Assembly: GCA_040751775.1 (NCBI GenBank)
Contig: JBFMGD010000034.1
Span: forward strand, 1-28,675
DNA length: 28,675 nt
Direction: 5' to 3'
Origin: JBFMGD01 sp040751775
Lineage (GTDB): Bacteria; Bacillota; Dethiobacteria; DTU022
Positions 1-6,217 of this stretch are shown piece by piece. The notes below the pieces were generated by a model. The model did not search any database. It was not told the DNA's origin and worked only from the letters and a program-made list of their open reading frames with translations. Every line of letters starts with the position of its first letter. The stretch's first letter is position 1. Both the position numbers and the translations under genes were made by a program.

Positions 1-1
1 T

Positions 2-1243
2 GATACCGCGCTGGAGCGCTTCAAGGCCGACCTGGGCGCGTCCGGTTTGGTCGTGGACGCCCTGCTGGGCACCGGCCTCAGCCGCCCGGTGGAAGGACCG
101 GCGGCGGCAATGATCGAGGCGATTAACGACAGCGGCGTGCCGGTTCTGGCCGTCGATATTCCCTCCGGGGTGCACGCCGACAGCGGGGCGGTGTTGGGCC
201 GCGCCGTACGCGCGCGCTGGACCGTCACCTTCGCTTTCCCCAAGCAGGGGCTGCTGCTCTACCCGGGAGCGGCCTGCGCCGGTCAGGTCTATGTCGGCTC
301 AATCAACATCCCTTCTTTCCTGGTAGAGCAGGCCCCGGCCGAGCTGATCACCGCCGAACGGGTGCGGCGCCTGCTGCCGCGCCGCCGCCCCGACGCGCAT
401 AAGGGCGCTGCCGGGCGGGTGCTGCTGGTGGCCGGCTCGACCGGGATGACCGGCGCCGCCGTGCTCGCCGCGCGGGCGGCGCTGCGGGGCGGCGCCGGGT
501 TGGTTTACCTGGCCGCGCCGGCCGGCCTCTGTCCCTCCCTGGAGGCCAGGCTGATCGAAACGATTATTATCCCGCTGCCCGGGGGTTCGCCCGGCGTTGC
601 CGGACCCGGGGCGGCCGATCTAATTTTGGAGAAGGCGGGGCAGTGCACTGTTTTGGCCGCCGGCCCGGGGCTGGCCGCGCTGCCGGAGACCGCCGCCTTG
701 CTGGAAACGCTGCTGGAGCAGACCCCGGTGCCGCTCCTCCTGGACGCCGGAGCCCTGGGGGCGCTGGCCGGCCGGACGGCGTGTCTGGCGCGGGCGCGGC
801 AGCCGCTCGTTCTGACGCCGCACGCCGGGGAGATGGCCCGCCTGGCCGGCCTGGCGCCGGCAGAGGTGCAGCGGTCGCGCCCGGAAACGGCCCGGCGCTT
901 CGCGCGCGAGTGGGGCTGCACCCTGCTCCTGAAAGGGGCCAATACGGTGATCGGCGCCCCCGGCGGCATGATCTACTTCAACCCCACCGGCTCACCGGCC
1001 CTGGCCACCGCCGGCACCGGCGACCTGCTGACCGGGCTGATCGCCGCCCTGATCGCCCAGGGGCTGGCGCCGGAGGAGGCGGCCCAGGCCGGCGCTTACA
1101 TCCACGGCCTGGCCGGTGACCTGCTCCCCTTCCAGCATGGCTGCACCGCCTCCGACGTTCTGGAAGCCTTCCCGCGCGCCTTCCAACACCTCAATGAAGC
1201 AACCCCCGCACCCTCCCCCTACCTCAAACCGGTCCGCGGCTAG
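2..1243 (+). CDS. nnr: Bifunctional NAD(P)HX epimerase/dehydratase, 5' end outside window
   Basis: The reading frame is open from the first bases of the window, so the true start lies upstream and about the C-terminal 413 residues are present. The first ~100 residues are the end of a YjeF_N (NnrE) Rossmann epimerase domain, with VVDALLGTG and VPVLAVDIPSGVHADSG. From about position 380 an ADP-dependent NAD(P)HX dehydratase (NnrD, ribokinase-like) domain follows: HKGAAGRVLLVAGS, then LTPHAGEMARLAG, and near the end the signature GSPALATAGTGDLLTGLIAA. The family repairs hydrated NADH and NADPH: NnrE interconverts R and S epimers and NnrD dehydrates the S form. The stop is followed directly by a palindromic repeat. 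In Bacillus this gene lies near ydcC (LolA-like), alr and ndoAI-ndoA. A LolA-like gene follows here after one CBS gene. The family assignment is secure; only the start is missing. Confidence 0.95.
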   Translation, partial: DTALERFKADLGASGLVVDALLGTGLSRPVEGPAAAMIEAINDSGVPVLAVDIPSGVHADSGAVLGRAVRARWTVTFAFPKQGLLLYPGAACAGQVYVGSINIPSFLVEQAPAELITAERVRRLLPRRRPDAHKGAAGRVLLVAGSTGMTGAAVLAARAALRGGAGLVYLAAPAGLCPSLEARLIETIIIPLPGGSPGVAGPGAADLILEKAGQCTVLAAGPGLAALPETAALLETLLEQTPVPLLLDAGALGALAGRTACLARARQPLVLTPHAGEMARLAGLAPAEVQRSRPETARRFAREWGCTLLLKGANTVIGAPGGMIYFNPTGSPALATAGTGDLLTGLIAALIAQGLAPEEAAQAGAYIHGLAGDLLPFQHGCTASDVLEAFPRAFQHLNEATPAPSPYLKPVRG

Positions 1244-1245
1244 AA

Positions 1246-1284
1246 CCCCCCTCACCCTGACCCTCTCTCCCAATTGGGAGAGGG
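1246..1284. repeat. Short palindromic intergenic repeat (CCCTCACCCT...GGGAGAGGG type)
   Basis: Three bases after the nnr stop there is a pyrimidine-rich run containing CCCTCACCCTGACC, then an inverted repeat with arms CTCTCCC and GGGAGAG around an AATT loop (extended stem 1261-1284 with one G-T pair). From memory, this arrangement resembles a dispersed repeat seen between genes in many bacterial genomes. It is followed by AATTAAAACTGCTTTATTC rather than a clean T tract, so a terminator role is possible but weak. Confidence 0.6.
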
Positions 1285-1373
1285 AATTAAAACTGCTTTA
1301 TTCTTTTTATGCATAGTGTTTTTGCCGCGCGGCATATACTAGAGAAGAAAATGGACAAGGAGGAGGCGCTCGT

Positions 1374-1850
1374 ATGCTGGTCAAGGAGATCATGGTCAAA
1401 GACGTGATTAGCGTATCCCTGGACAGCCCGGTGGAAGAGTGCGCGCGGCTGATGCAGGAGCACCGCATCAGCGGCCTGCCGGTGCTTGATGCGGCGGGGC
1501 GTTTGGCGGGGATCATTACGGAAGGGGATCTGATCCGCCGGTTGGCCCGTTACAAGGTGCCCGGTTTTTTACCGATCCTGGGCGGCCTGGTCTTCCTGGA
1601 TGATCCACAGAGATTTGTAGGCGAGCTGCGGCGGGCGATGGCCTTGCATGTGGGGCGGCTGATGACCAGGGATGTGATCACGGCGGCTCCCGAAGATACC
1701 CTGGAGAAGGCGGCGACCAAGATGCTGCGGCGGCAGGTGAAACGGCTGCCGGTGATCGATCAGGCGGGAACGCTGGCCGGGATTATCGCCCGGCGTGACC
1801 TGGTGGAAGTGCTCTACCCGGCGGAGGCGCATGACCATGCGCCGGCGTAG
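1374..1850 (+). CDS. Twin CBS-domain protein
   Basis: This 158-residue protein consists of two CBS motifs. The first (about residues 6-55) reads MVKDVISVSLDSPVEECARLM with HRISGLPVLD and GIITEGDLIRR. The second (about 95-150) reads LMTRDVITAAPEDTLEKAATKM with VKRLPVID and GIIARRDLVE. A hydrophobic linker (VPGFLPILGGLVF) separates them, as in stand-alone CBS pairs that bind adenosyl ligands such as AMP, ATP or SAM. No catalytic or channel domain is attached, so the partner is unknown. The ATG is well supported by AAGGAGG just upstream. The next gene starts inside its last codons, which indicates translational coupling. Confidence 0.9.
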   Translation: MLVKEIMVKDVISVSLDSPVEECARLMQEHRISGLPVLDAAGRLAGIITEGDLIRRLARYKVPGFLPILGGLVFLDDPQRFVGELRRAMALHVGRLMTRDVITAAPEDTLEKAATKMLRRQVKRLPVIDQAGTLAGIIARRDLVEVLYPAEAHDHAPA

Positions 1851-2559
1851 CCGCGTCCCTTTTTACGTGCTGCGGCTGCCGGTTTTGCTTTTAAGCACGG
1901 CGCTGCTGCTTTTCGGACTTGGCTTCGCCGGTTGGCGCTATTATAACACCCGGCTGGCGCTCGAAGAGGCGGAGCAAATTCAGCTGCGGCTGCAGGAAAG
2001 CCTGGAAACCCTGGAGAGTTACTATGCCCGTTTTAAGACCACGCTCTACCATACAGGTGTTCAGGAAGCCTACCGGGTGGATCTCTGGAAAAGCGCGTCC
2101 GCTTTTTACCGGCTGGAGATGACCCGCCTTGATGAGGGCGGTGAGGCGGCGGCGCAGGTGGTGGTATTTGACGGGGTGCAGGCTTACCTCTACAGCCCGG
2201 ACCTCGACGATTTCTACCCGATTCACGACCTGGCACGCCCGGCAGTGCCCTATCTCATCCTGGAAGACTACTGGCGCTCCGTCGCCGAAGCCGAGCAGCT
2301 GCAGCTTCTGACCAGCGAACCCGGTTCCCGCCACCGCTATTACCTGGTCGAAATCTATCCCCCGGAGCCGCACCGCCACCGGGTGAGGGAGTTGGCCTGG
2401 CTGGAGGCAGAGAGCCTTCTGCCGGTGCGGATCGAGATCTACGACATCTATAACAGCCTCAGCCAGGTGATCGCTTTTGAAATAATCCGGCTGAACCCTG
2501 AACTGGAGGCCTCTCTCTTTCATATCGAACCTGCCGAAGAGACCGAAAGCGGGATGTGA
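1837..2559 (+). CDS. LolA/RseB-fold membrane-anchored protein (YdcC-like)
   Basis: The protein is 240 residues from the ATG at 1837; another in-frame ATG lies at 1831. The 1837 start is preferred because GGAGG at 1823-1827 is 9 nt away, against only 3 nt for 1831. It begins with basic residues and one membrane segment (about residues 7-29, FYVLRLPVLLLSTALLLFGLGFAG), followed by a short helix and a beta-rich domain (FKTTLYHTGVQEAYRVDLWK, FYRLEMTR, VVVFDGVQAYLYSPD). That pattern fits the lipoprotein-carrier/outer-membrane-sorting family that Gram-positives carry as YdcC. No lipobox cysteine is visible, so it is probably held by the N-terminal helix with the domain outside the cell. It overlaps the 3' end of the CBS gene by 14 nt. 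The family call rests on fold-like patterns and on the nnr neighbourhood rather than on catalytic motifs. Confidence 0.7.
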   Translation: MRRRSRVPFYVLRLPVLLLSTALLLFGLGFAGWRYYNTRLALEEAEQIQLRLQESLETLESYYARFKTTLYHTGVQEAYRVDLWKSASAFYRLEMTRLDEGGEAAAQVVVFDGVQAYLYSPDLDDFYPIHDLARPAVPYLILEDYWRSVAEAEQLQLLTSEPGSRHRYYLVEIYPPEPHRHRVRELAWLEAESLLPVRIEIYDIYNSLSQVIAFEIIRLNPELEASLFHIEPAEETESGM

Positions 2560-2574
2560 GTAATTTTTTTTGCC

Positions 2575-2603
2575 TTGCCGTTTACGTTAACGTCAATTAT
2601 AAT
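2575..2603 (+). promoter_or_regulatory. MerR-type promoter with 16-bp operator in the spacer
   Basis: The -35 is TTGCCG (2575-2580) and the -10 is a perfect TATAAT (2598-2603), with a 17-bp spacer. Bases 2581-2596 of the spacer form TTTACGTTAACGTCAA, a palindrome with a single mismatched pair. MerR-family activators and repressors typically bind such dyads between -35 and -10. From memory, TTTACGTTAACGTAAA is close to the binding motif of LiuR-type MerR regulators of branched-chain amino acid and acyl-CoA catabolism. The next gene encodes a MerR protein and the one after an acyl-CoA dehydrogenase, so autoregulation of this pair is likely. Transcription would start near 2610. Confidence 0.8.
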
Positions 2604-2622
2604 CAGCCTAAGGAGGCTGATT
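2601..2622 (+). promoter_or_regulatory. Perfect inverted repeat enclosing the MerR ribosome binding site
   Basis: Arms AATCAGCCT (2601-2609) and AGGCTGATT (2614-2622) flank an AAGG loop, so the ribosome site AAGGAGG (2610-2616) sits partly in the loop and partly in the 3' arm. The predicted transcription start near 2610 would exclude the left arm. The hairpin could therefore form only in RNA that reads through from the upstream genes. Confidence 0.55.
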
Positions 2623-2628
2623 AGGCGC

Positions 2629-3057
2629 ATGGCTAGCACCGGGGGAAGGGTGCCCGAGCCGGTTTACAGTATATCCGAACTGGCCCAAGAACTGGAGATC
2701 AGCACCCGCACGATCCGCTATTACGAAGAGCTGGGGCTGCTCAGCCCGCGCCGCGGCAGCAGCGGCAACCGGCGCATTTACAGCCGCCGGGACCGGGCGC
2801 GGCTGAAGCTGATCCTGCGCGGTAAGAAATTCGGGTTTTCCCTGGCCGAGATCAGAGAGATGATCGATCTCTACGCGGTTGACCCGACCCAAAAAGAGCA
2901 GCTGCGCCGTACGCTCGAGTACGGTGATAAAAAACTGCGCGAGATCGACGAGAAGCTGTACGAGCTGACCCTGCTGCGCGAGGATCTGCTGCAGATGAAG
3001 AGGCGCCTGCTCGCTGAATTGGCCAAAGAAGGCGGCGGCGGTGCAGGAGTGCAGTGA
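2629..3057 (+). CDS. MerR-family regulator, LiuR-like
   Basis: The protein is 142 residues from the ATG at 2629. The start is set by AAGGAGG at 2610-2616, although the spacing of 12 nt is long. The N-terminal winged-helix domain is classic MerR: YSISELAQELEISTRTIRYYEELGLLSPRRGSSGNRRIYSRRDRARLKLIL (about residues 14-64), followed by KFGFSLAEIREMIDLY. A dimerising coiled coil runs from about residue 85 to 130. There is no Cys-rich metal site, so it is not a metal sensor. It most resembles MerR proteins controlling acyl-CoA and branched-chain catabolism. It lies 55 bp upstream of an acyl-CoA dehydrogenase on the same strand and directly downstream of a palindromic operator of the matching type, so it probably controls its own operon. 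The ligand is unknown. Confidence 0.9.
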   Translation: MASTGGRVPEPVYSISELAQELEISTRTIRYYEELGLLSPRRGSSGNRRIYSRRDRARLKLILRGKKFGFSLAEIREMIDLYAVDPTQKEQLRRTLEYGDKKLREIDEKLYELTLLREDLLQMKRRLLAELAKEGGGGAGVQ

Positions 3058-3080
3058 ACCCGGCGCCGCAAGCGCCGGTT
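3058..3080 (+). other. GC-rich hairpin between MerR and acyl-CoA dehydrogenase genes
   Basis: Immediately after the merR-type stop, CGGCGC and GCGCCG flank a CGCAA loop, extended by AAC/GTT pairs with one bulged C. The following bases are AAATTAAAAATT, with no T tract, so this is more likely an RNA-stability or attenuation element within the operon than a full terminator. Confidence 0.4.
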
Positions 3081-3112
3081 AAATTAAAAATTAGCGAGAG
3101 GAGGCTTTTTTG

Positions 3113-4351
3113 ATGCTGGACTGTATCTTATCGGCGGAGGAGAAGGAACTGAAGGCGGCGGTGCGGGATTTTGTGAAAAATGATGTGGATAAACAGCTGC
3201 TGCGGGATATGGATGAGGACAAGGTGCGTTACCCGCGCGGCTACCTGGAGAAGGCGGCGGCCCGGGGCTTGCTGGGGCTGCGTTTTCCGAAGGAATACGG
3301 CGGCCGGGGGCTGTCCTGGAGCTCGGAGATCGTGGCGCTGGAAGAGGTGGGCGTGCTCGGCACATCGCTCGGCTGCCTCTACTCCCTGGTAAGCATCGTC
3401 GGCGAGGCGATCAACAAGTTCGGTTCGGCTTACCTGAAGGAGAAATACCTGCGGCCGACGATCGAAGGCCGCCTCACCACGGCGGAAGCGCTGACCGAGC
3501 CCCGGGGCGGCTCCGATTTCTTCGGCGCCGCCACCACGGCGCGGCGCGAAGGCGATTACTACATTTTAAACGGCCAGAAGCGCTTCGTGGTCGGCTCGGA
3601 AGGGGCGGACTACTTCATGGTCTACGCGCGCACCGCGCCCGGCGCCCCGCCGCACAAGTCGATCAGCGCTTTTATCGTGGACCGCGGCCCCGGCGTAAAG
3701 GCCGAATATATCTACGGCCTGATGGGCACGCGGGGCGGCGGCACCGGCCGGCTGGTTTTCACCGACTGCAGGGTGCCGGCGGAAAACCTGCTCGGGGAGG
3801 AGAACAACGGATCGGCCATTTTCTACCAGATGATGATCCCGGAGCGGCTGACCAGCGCCGCCGGCGCGCTGGGGATGGGCCGCGCCGCCCTGGAGGTGGC
3901 CACCCGTTACAGCACGCGGCGCAAGGCGTTCGGCCTCGAGATTAAAAATTTCCAGGCAGTCAGCTTTAAGGTGGCCGACGCGATTACGCTGCTCGATACG
4001 GCCCGCGGGATCGTCTACCTCGCCGCCCGCTCCGTGGACGCGGGCGACCCGGCGGGCCGTTCCCGGCGCCTGGTTTCCGAGGCGAAAAAGGTGGCCACCG
4101 AGCACGCCTGGCAAATCGTCAATCACGCCATGCAGATCATGGGCGGGATCGGCTATACCAGCGTCTACCCGATTGAGAAGATGCTGCGCGACGTGCGCCT
4201 GATCATGATCTGGACCGGCACCAACGAAATCATGGACCTGATCATCCAGCACGAGTACTACAAGGAGCTGGCCCAGGAGAGCTCCCCGGCGCGTGATATC
4301 GAATTCGACGCCGCCGAGGCCGACCGCCCGGACGAAAAAATCTACGAATAA
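3113..4351 (+). CDS. Acyl-CoA dehydrogenase (IVD/LCAD-type active site)
   Basis: This 412-residue FAD enzyme performs alpha,beta-dehydrogenation of an acyl-CoA and passes electrons to an electron-transfer flavoprotein. The ATG at 3113 is chosen over the adjacent TTG at 3110 because GAGAGGAGG ends about 9 nt upstream. Family signatures are LTEPRGGSDF and GDYYILNGQKRFVVGSEGAD in the middle domain, TRRKAFGLEIKNFQAV in the C-terminal domain, and IMGGIGYTSVYPIEKMLRDVR near the end. The usual MCAD/SCAD base in YEGT is replaced by Thr (WTGTNEIM). Glu-244 in MIPERLTSAAGALG instead occupies the position used as catalytic base by isovaleryl-CoA and long-chain acyl-CoA dehydrogenases. A branched or long-chain substrate is therefore plausible, which agrees with the LiuR-like regulator upstream. 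Its stop overlaps the convergent glycosyltransferase gene by 10 bp. Confidence 0.93.
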   Translation: MLDCILSAEEKELKAAVRDFVKNDVDKQLLRDMDEDKVRYPRGYLEKAAARGLLGLRFPKEYGGRGLSWSSEIVALEEVGVLGTSLGCLYSLVSIVGEAINKFGSAYLKEKYLRPTIEGRLTTAEALTEPRGGSDFFGAATTARREGDYYILNGQKRFVVGSEGADYFMVYARTAPGAPPHKSISAFIVDRGPGVKAEYIYGLMGTRGGGTGRLVFTDCRVPAENLLGEENNGSAIFYQMMIPERLTSAAGALGMGRAALEVATRYSTRRKAFGLEIKNFQAVSFKVADAITLLDTARGIVYLAARSVDAGDPAGRSRRLVSEAKKVATEHAWQIVNHAMQIMGGIGYTSVYPIEKMLRDVRLIMIWTGTNEIMDLIIQHEYYKELAQESSPARDIEFDAAEADRPDEKIYE

Positions 4352-5334
4352 ATGTTTCGGGAGAGCGCGCGCCGGTAGAGCCGCAGCGTCATCTCGGCGG
4401 TTAAGCGCACGTCGCAGTTTTCGCGCGCGAAGCGGCGTCCCCACTGCTGCAGGTGCTCCAGGTAAGCGCGCTCTTGCCACAACCGGGAGAGGTCAAAAAA
4501 GATATTGCGGTAGCAGGGTTCGGCGCCGCCTTGATCCGAGAGCCCGGGCACCGGCCGGCCCGCCGCCGGTTCGCATAACCCCTTGTAACTGTGCCCCAGC
4601 ACCAGGGCGGCGTTGCCGCAGGCCAACCCTTCGAGTAAGGCGTGGCCGCGCCCGATCACGATTTGGGAACCTTGCAGCACAGCGGCGGTTGCGGGCTGCC
4701 AGCGGTGATAAACGGCGCCGCTGTCCGCCGGCGGCTGTTCCGGGGTGATCACGGCAAGGCGGAATTCAGTTAAACCGGCCGCTTTGAGCAGGGCGAAATA
4801 AGCGTCGCGGCTGTAAGCGCCGGGTTCGGCGATAAAGGTGATCCGGTTGCCGTTTTTCGGGCCGGGTTGGTACTCTTCCAGATCGATGCCCTGCGGGATT
4901 ACCGTAACCGGCAGCGCATTACCGGGGCCGGCTGCCGGCGCCGCCGGGGAGGGCATAATGATAAACGAGGCCTGTTCGATGCCGCTTTGCCGCGCCGGCA
5001 GCGGGCCGCCGGGCAGCGAAACGCCGAAGGGCACACGCAGCTGCCGGGCCAGCGTTAAGGTTATGGGCAGCAGCTCCGGGCTGTGTAAATGGAGCAGATC
5101 GATCTGCCGGTGCCGCAAAACGCCCGCGATCTCTTCGTTTCGGTCGGCGAAAAATAGAGGGGTTTTGTAGCGGCAATAGTCGCGGTAGGCTTCTCTGGCC
5201 GCCGGGGGACAGTTGGTGAGCAGCAAAATTGTATTGATTCCCGGCCGGTTCAGCGCCGCGGCCAGGCCGATCAGGTGGCAGAGCGATCTGCTGTAACTAA
5301 AGCGGCTCACTAACGCCAGAAACAATAGAATCAC
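4342..5334 (-). CDS. GT4-like glycosyltransferase
   Basis: The protein is 330 residues with a GTG start. The layout resembles a GT-B glycosyltransferase: an N-terminal strand-turn-helix (ILLFLALVSRFSYSRSLCHLIGLAAALN), the segment DLLHLHSPELLPI, then the domain-junction motif VTVIPQGIDLEEYQP (about residues 143-157). Near residue 230 comes the nucleotide-sugar-site-like stretch GHALLEGLACGNAALVLGH. The E-x7-E motif of GT4 is only partly kept, and no signal peptide is evident. The substrate cannot be told; a cell-envelope polymer is a reasonable guess. The GTG codon is formed by the last bases of a 12-bp inverted repeat and has no Shine-Dalgarno upstream, so the true start may be a TTG three codons or a GTG eight codons further in. 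The gene runs in the same direction as the CAP-domain gene behind it. Confidence 0.65.
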   Translation of the reverse strand: MILLFLALVSRFSYSRSLCHLIGLAAALNRPGINTILLLTNCPPAAREAYRDYCRYKTPLFFADRNEEIAGVLRHRQIDLLHLHSPELLPITLTLARQLRVPFGVSLPGGPLPARQSGIEQASFIIMPSPAAPAAGPGNALPVTVIPQGIDLEEYQPGPKNGNRITFIAEPGAYSRDAYFALLKAAGLTEFRLAVITPEQPPADSGAVYHRWQPATAAVLQGSQIVIGRGHALLEGLACGNAALVLGHSYKGLCEPAAGRPVPGLSDQGGAEPCYRNIFFDLSRLWQERAYLEHLQQWGRRFARENCDVRLTAEMTLRLYRRALSRNIYS

Positions 5335-5360
5335 CCGGAATCAGGATATGATTCCGGGTG
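5332..5360 (-). terminator. 12-bp perfect hairpin between CAP gene and glycosyltransferase gene
   Basis: CACCCGGAATCA and TGATTCCGGGTG are perfect inverted repeats around a 5-nt loop. Read on the minus strand, the hairpin lies about 20 nt after the CAP gene stop and is followed by the T-rich but interrupted ATTCTATTGTTTCT. It could act as a partial terminator. It also contains the GTG start codon of the next gene in its 3' arm. Confidence 0.55.
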
Positions 5361-5381
5361 CTGAAAGGTGACGGTTGATCT

Positions 5382-6062
5382 CTAGCGGGGTTTCACAAAG
5401 AGCTGGGTGACCAGGTAACCGCGGCCCTGCTTGTAGATGATGCCGATGCCGGTCTGGGTGTAGCGGCTGTCCACGATTTTATTGCGGTGGCCGGAGCTGT
5501 CCATAAAGGCGTTGAAGATGGTCCGCACGTTGCCGCCCACACCGATATTTTCCGCGGCCATGGAGAAGCTGATCCCGGCGCTGCGGAGCATGTCTCCGGA
5601 ACTGCCGTACACGGGCGACTGATGCCCGAAATAGTGATTGTTGATCATATCCTGGCTCTTCAAGCGGGCCAGCTGGGTCAGCTGGGCGGTTACCCGCAGC
5701 GGCGCCAGGCCTCGCCTGGCTCTCTCCCCGTTAACCAGCTCGAGCAGCAGCTTTTCCTGCGCGTTCAGGGTTACGGAGCCGGTAGAAGTTTGGGGTACAG
5801 GGGCCGGCACCGGCGCGGGTGCCGGAGTGGGTGCCGGCGCCGGTGCGGGCGCCGGCTGCGGCGGCGCGGGTTGGGTGATCGTCTGGTACGGTGTGCTGTA
5901 GCCGCCGCTGGAACGGGCGATCCCGTAAGTAGTGACGCTGCCGCTTGATGAATAGGCCGCGTAGGCTTCGGCGCCGGCGGGCAGGATCAATGCGGCCAGA
6001 AAGAGGGCCGCGGCGAGGCATAACAAGATGCCGGAGAATTTACGCAAGCTTCTTTTAGGCAT
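5382..6062 (-). CDS. Secreted CAP/SCP-domain protein (YkwD-like)
   Basis: This 226-residue protein has a clear signal peptide: basic MPKRSLRK, hydrophobic core GILLCLAAALFLAALILPAG, and probable cleavage after AEA or AYA near residue 36. A Ser/Gly stretch is followed by a Pro-Ala repeat linker (about residues 67-90), then a C-terminal CAP domain (about 100-226). The CAP signatures are LLLELVNGERARRGLAPL, HYFGHQSPVYGSSGDML, AENIGVGG and SSGHRNKIVDSRYTQTGIG. The His and Glu residues of the usual CAP cavity are retained. Homologues in spore-formers include extracellular and spore-associated proteins of unclear biochemical role. The start ATG is preceded on the minus strand by GGGAGGG at good spacing, and a consensus-like promoter lies 43 bp upstream. 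Confidence 0.9.
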   Translation of the reverse strand: MPKRSLRKFSGILLCLAAALFLAALILPAGAEAYAAYSSSGSVTTYGIARSSGGYSTPYQTITQPAPPQPAPAPAPAPTPAPAPVPAPVPQTSTGSVTLNAQEKLLLELVNGERARRGLAPLRVTAQLTQLARLKSQDMINNHYFGHQSPVYGSSGDMLRSAGISFSMAAENIGVGGNVRTIFNAFMDSSGHRNKIVDSRYTQTGIGIIYKQGRGYLVTQLFVKPR

Positions 6063-6104
6063 GGTATCCCTCCCTGTAGCAGTGAGATTTGTTGAGTGGT
6101 TTAA

Positions 6105-6132
6105 TTATTACGGTTTGTTAACATAATGTCAA
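6105..6132 (-). promoter_or_regulatory. Sigma-A-type promoter for the CAP-domain gene
   Basis: On the minus strand, a perfect TTGACA (6132-6127) is followed after 16 bp by TAATAA (6110-6105). The start codon of the CAP gene lies 42 nt further downstream. The -35 box directly follows the hairpin at 6141-6179, so this gene appears to be transcribed separately from the propeller gene behind it. Confidence 0.65.
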
Positions 6133-6140
6133 ACCGCGCA

Positions 6141-6179
6141 AACGACGCCTGTCCGGCATCGAGCCGTACAGGCGTCGTT
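6141..6179 (-). terminator. 12-bp inverted repeat downstream of the propeller gene
   Basis: AACGACGCCTGT and ACAGGCGTCGTT are perfect arms around a 15-nt loop that itself can pair CGGC with GCCG. The element lies about 40 nt past the stop of the minus-strand propeller/coiled-coil gene, just before the CAP promoter. There is no long T tract on the minus strand, so it is only a probable terminator. Confidence 0.5.
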
Positions 6180-6217
6180 AATTATTAATAAATCTTAACA
6201 AAAGAGCGTTTGCTGGG

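Noticed and set aside
1322..1340. TTGCCG and TATACT as promoter of the CBS gene
   Set aside because: The two boxes are only 7 bp apart, and no -35 is found at the proper distance from TATACT.
3566..4480. Long minus-strand open frame opposite the acyl-CoA dehydrogenase gene
   Set aside because: It is a shadow of the GC-rich codons of the real gene; it has no ribosome site and its composition is not protein-like.
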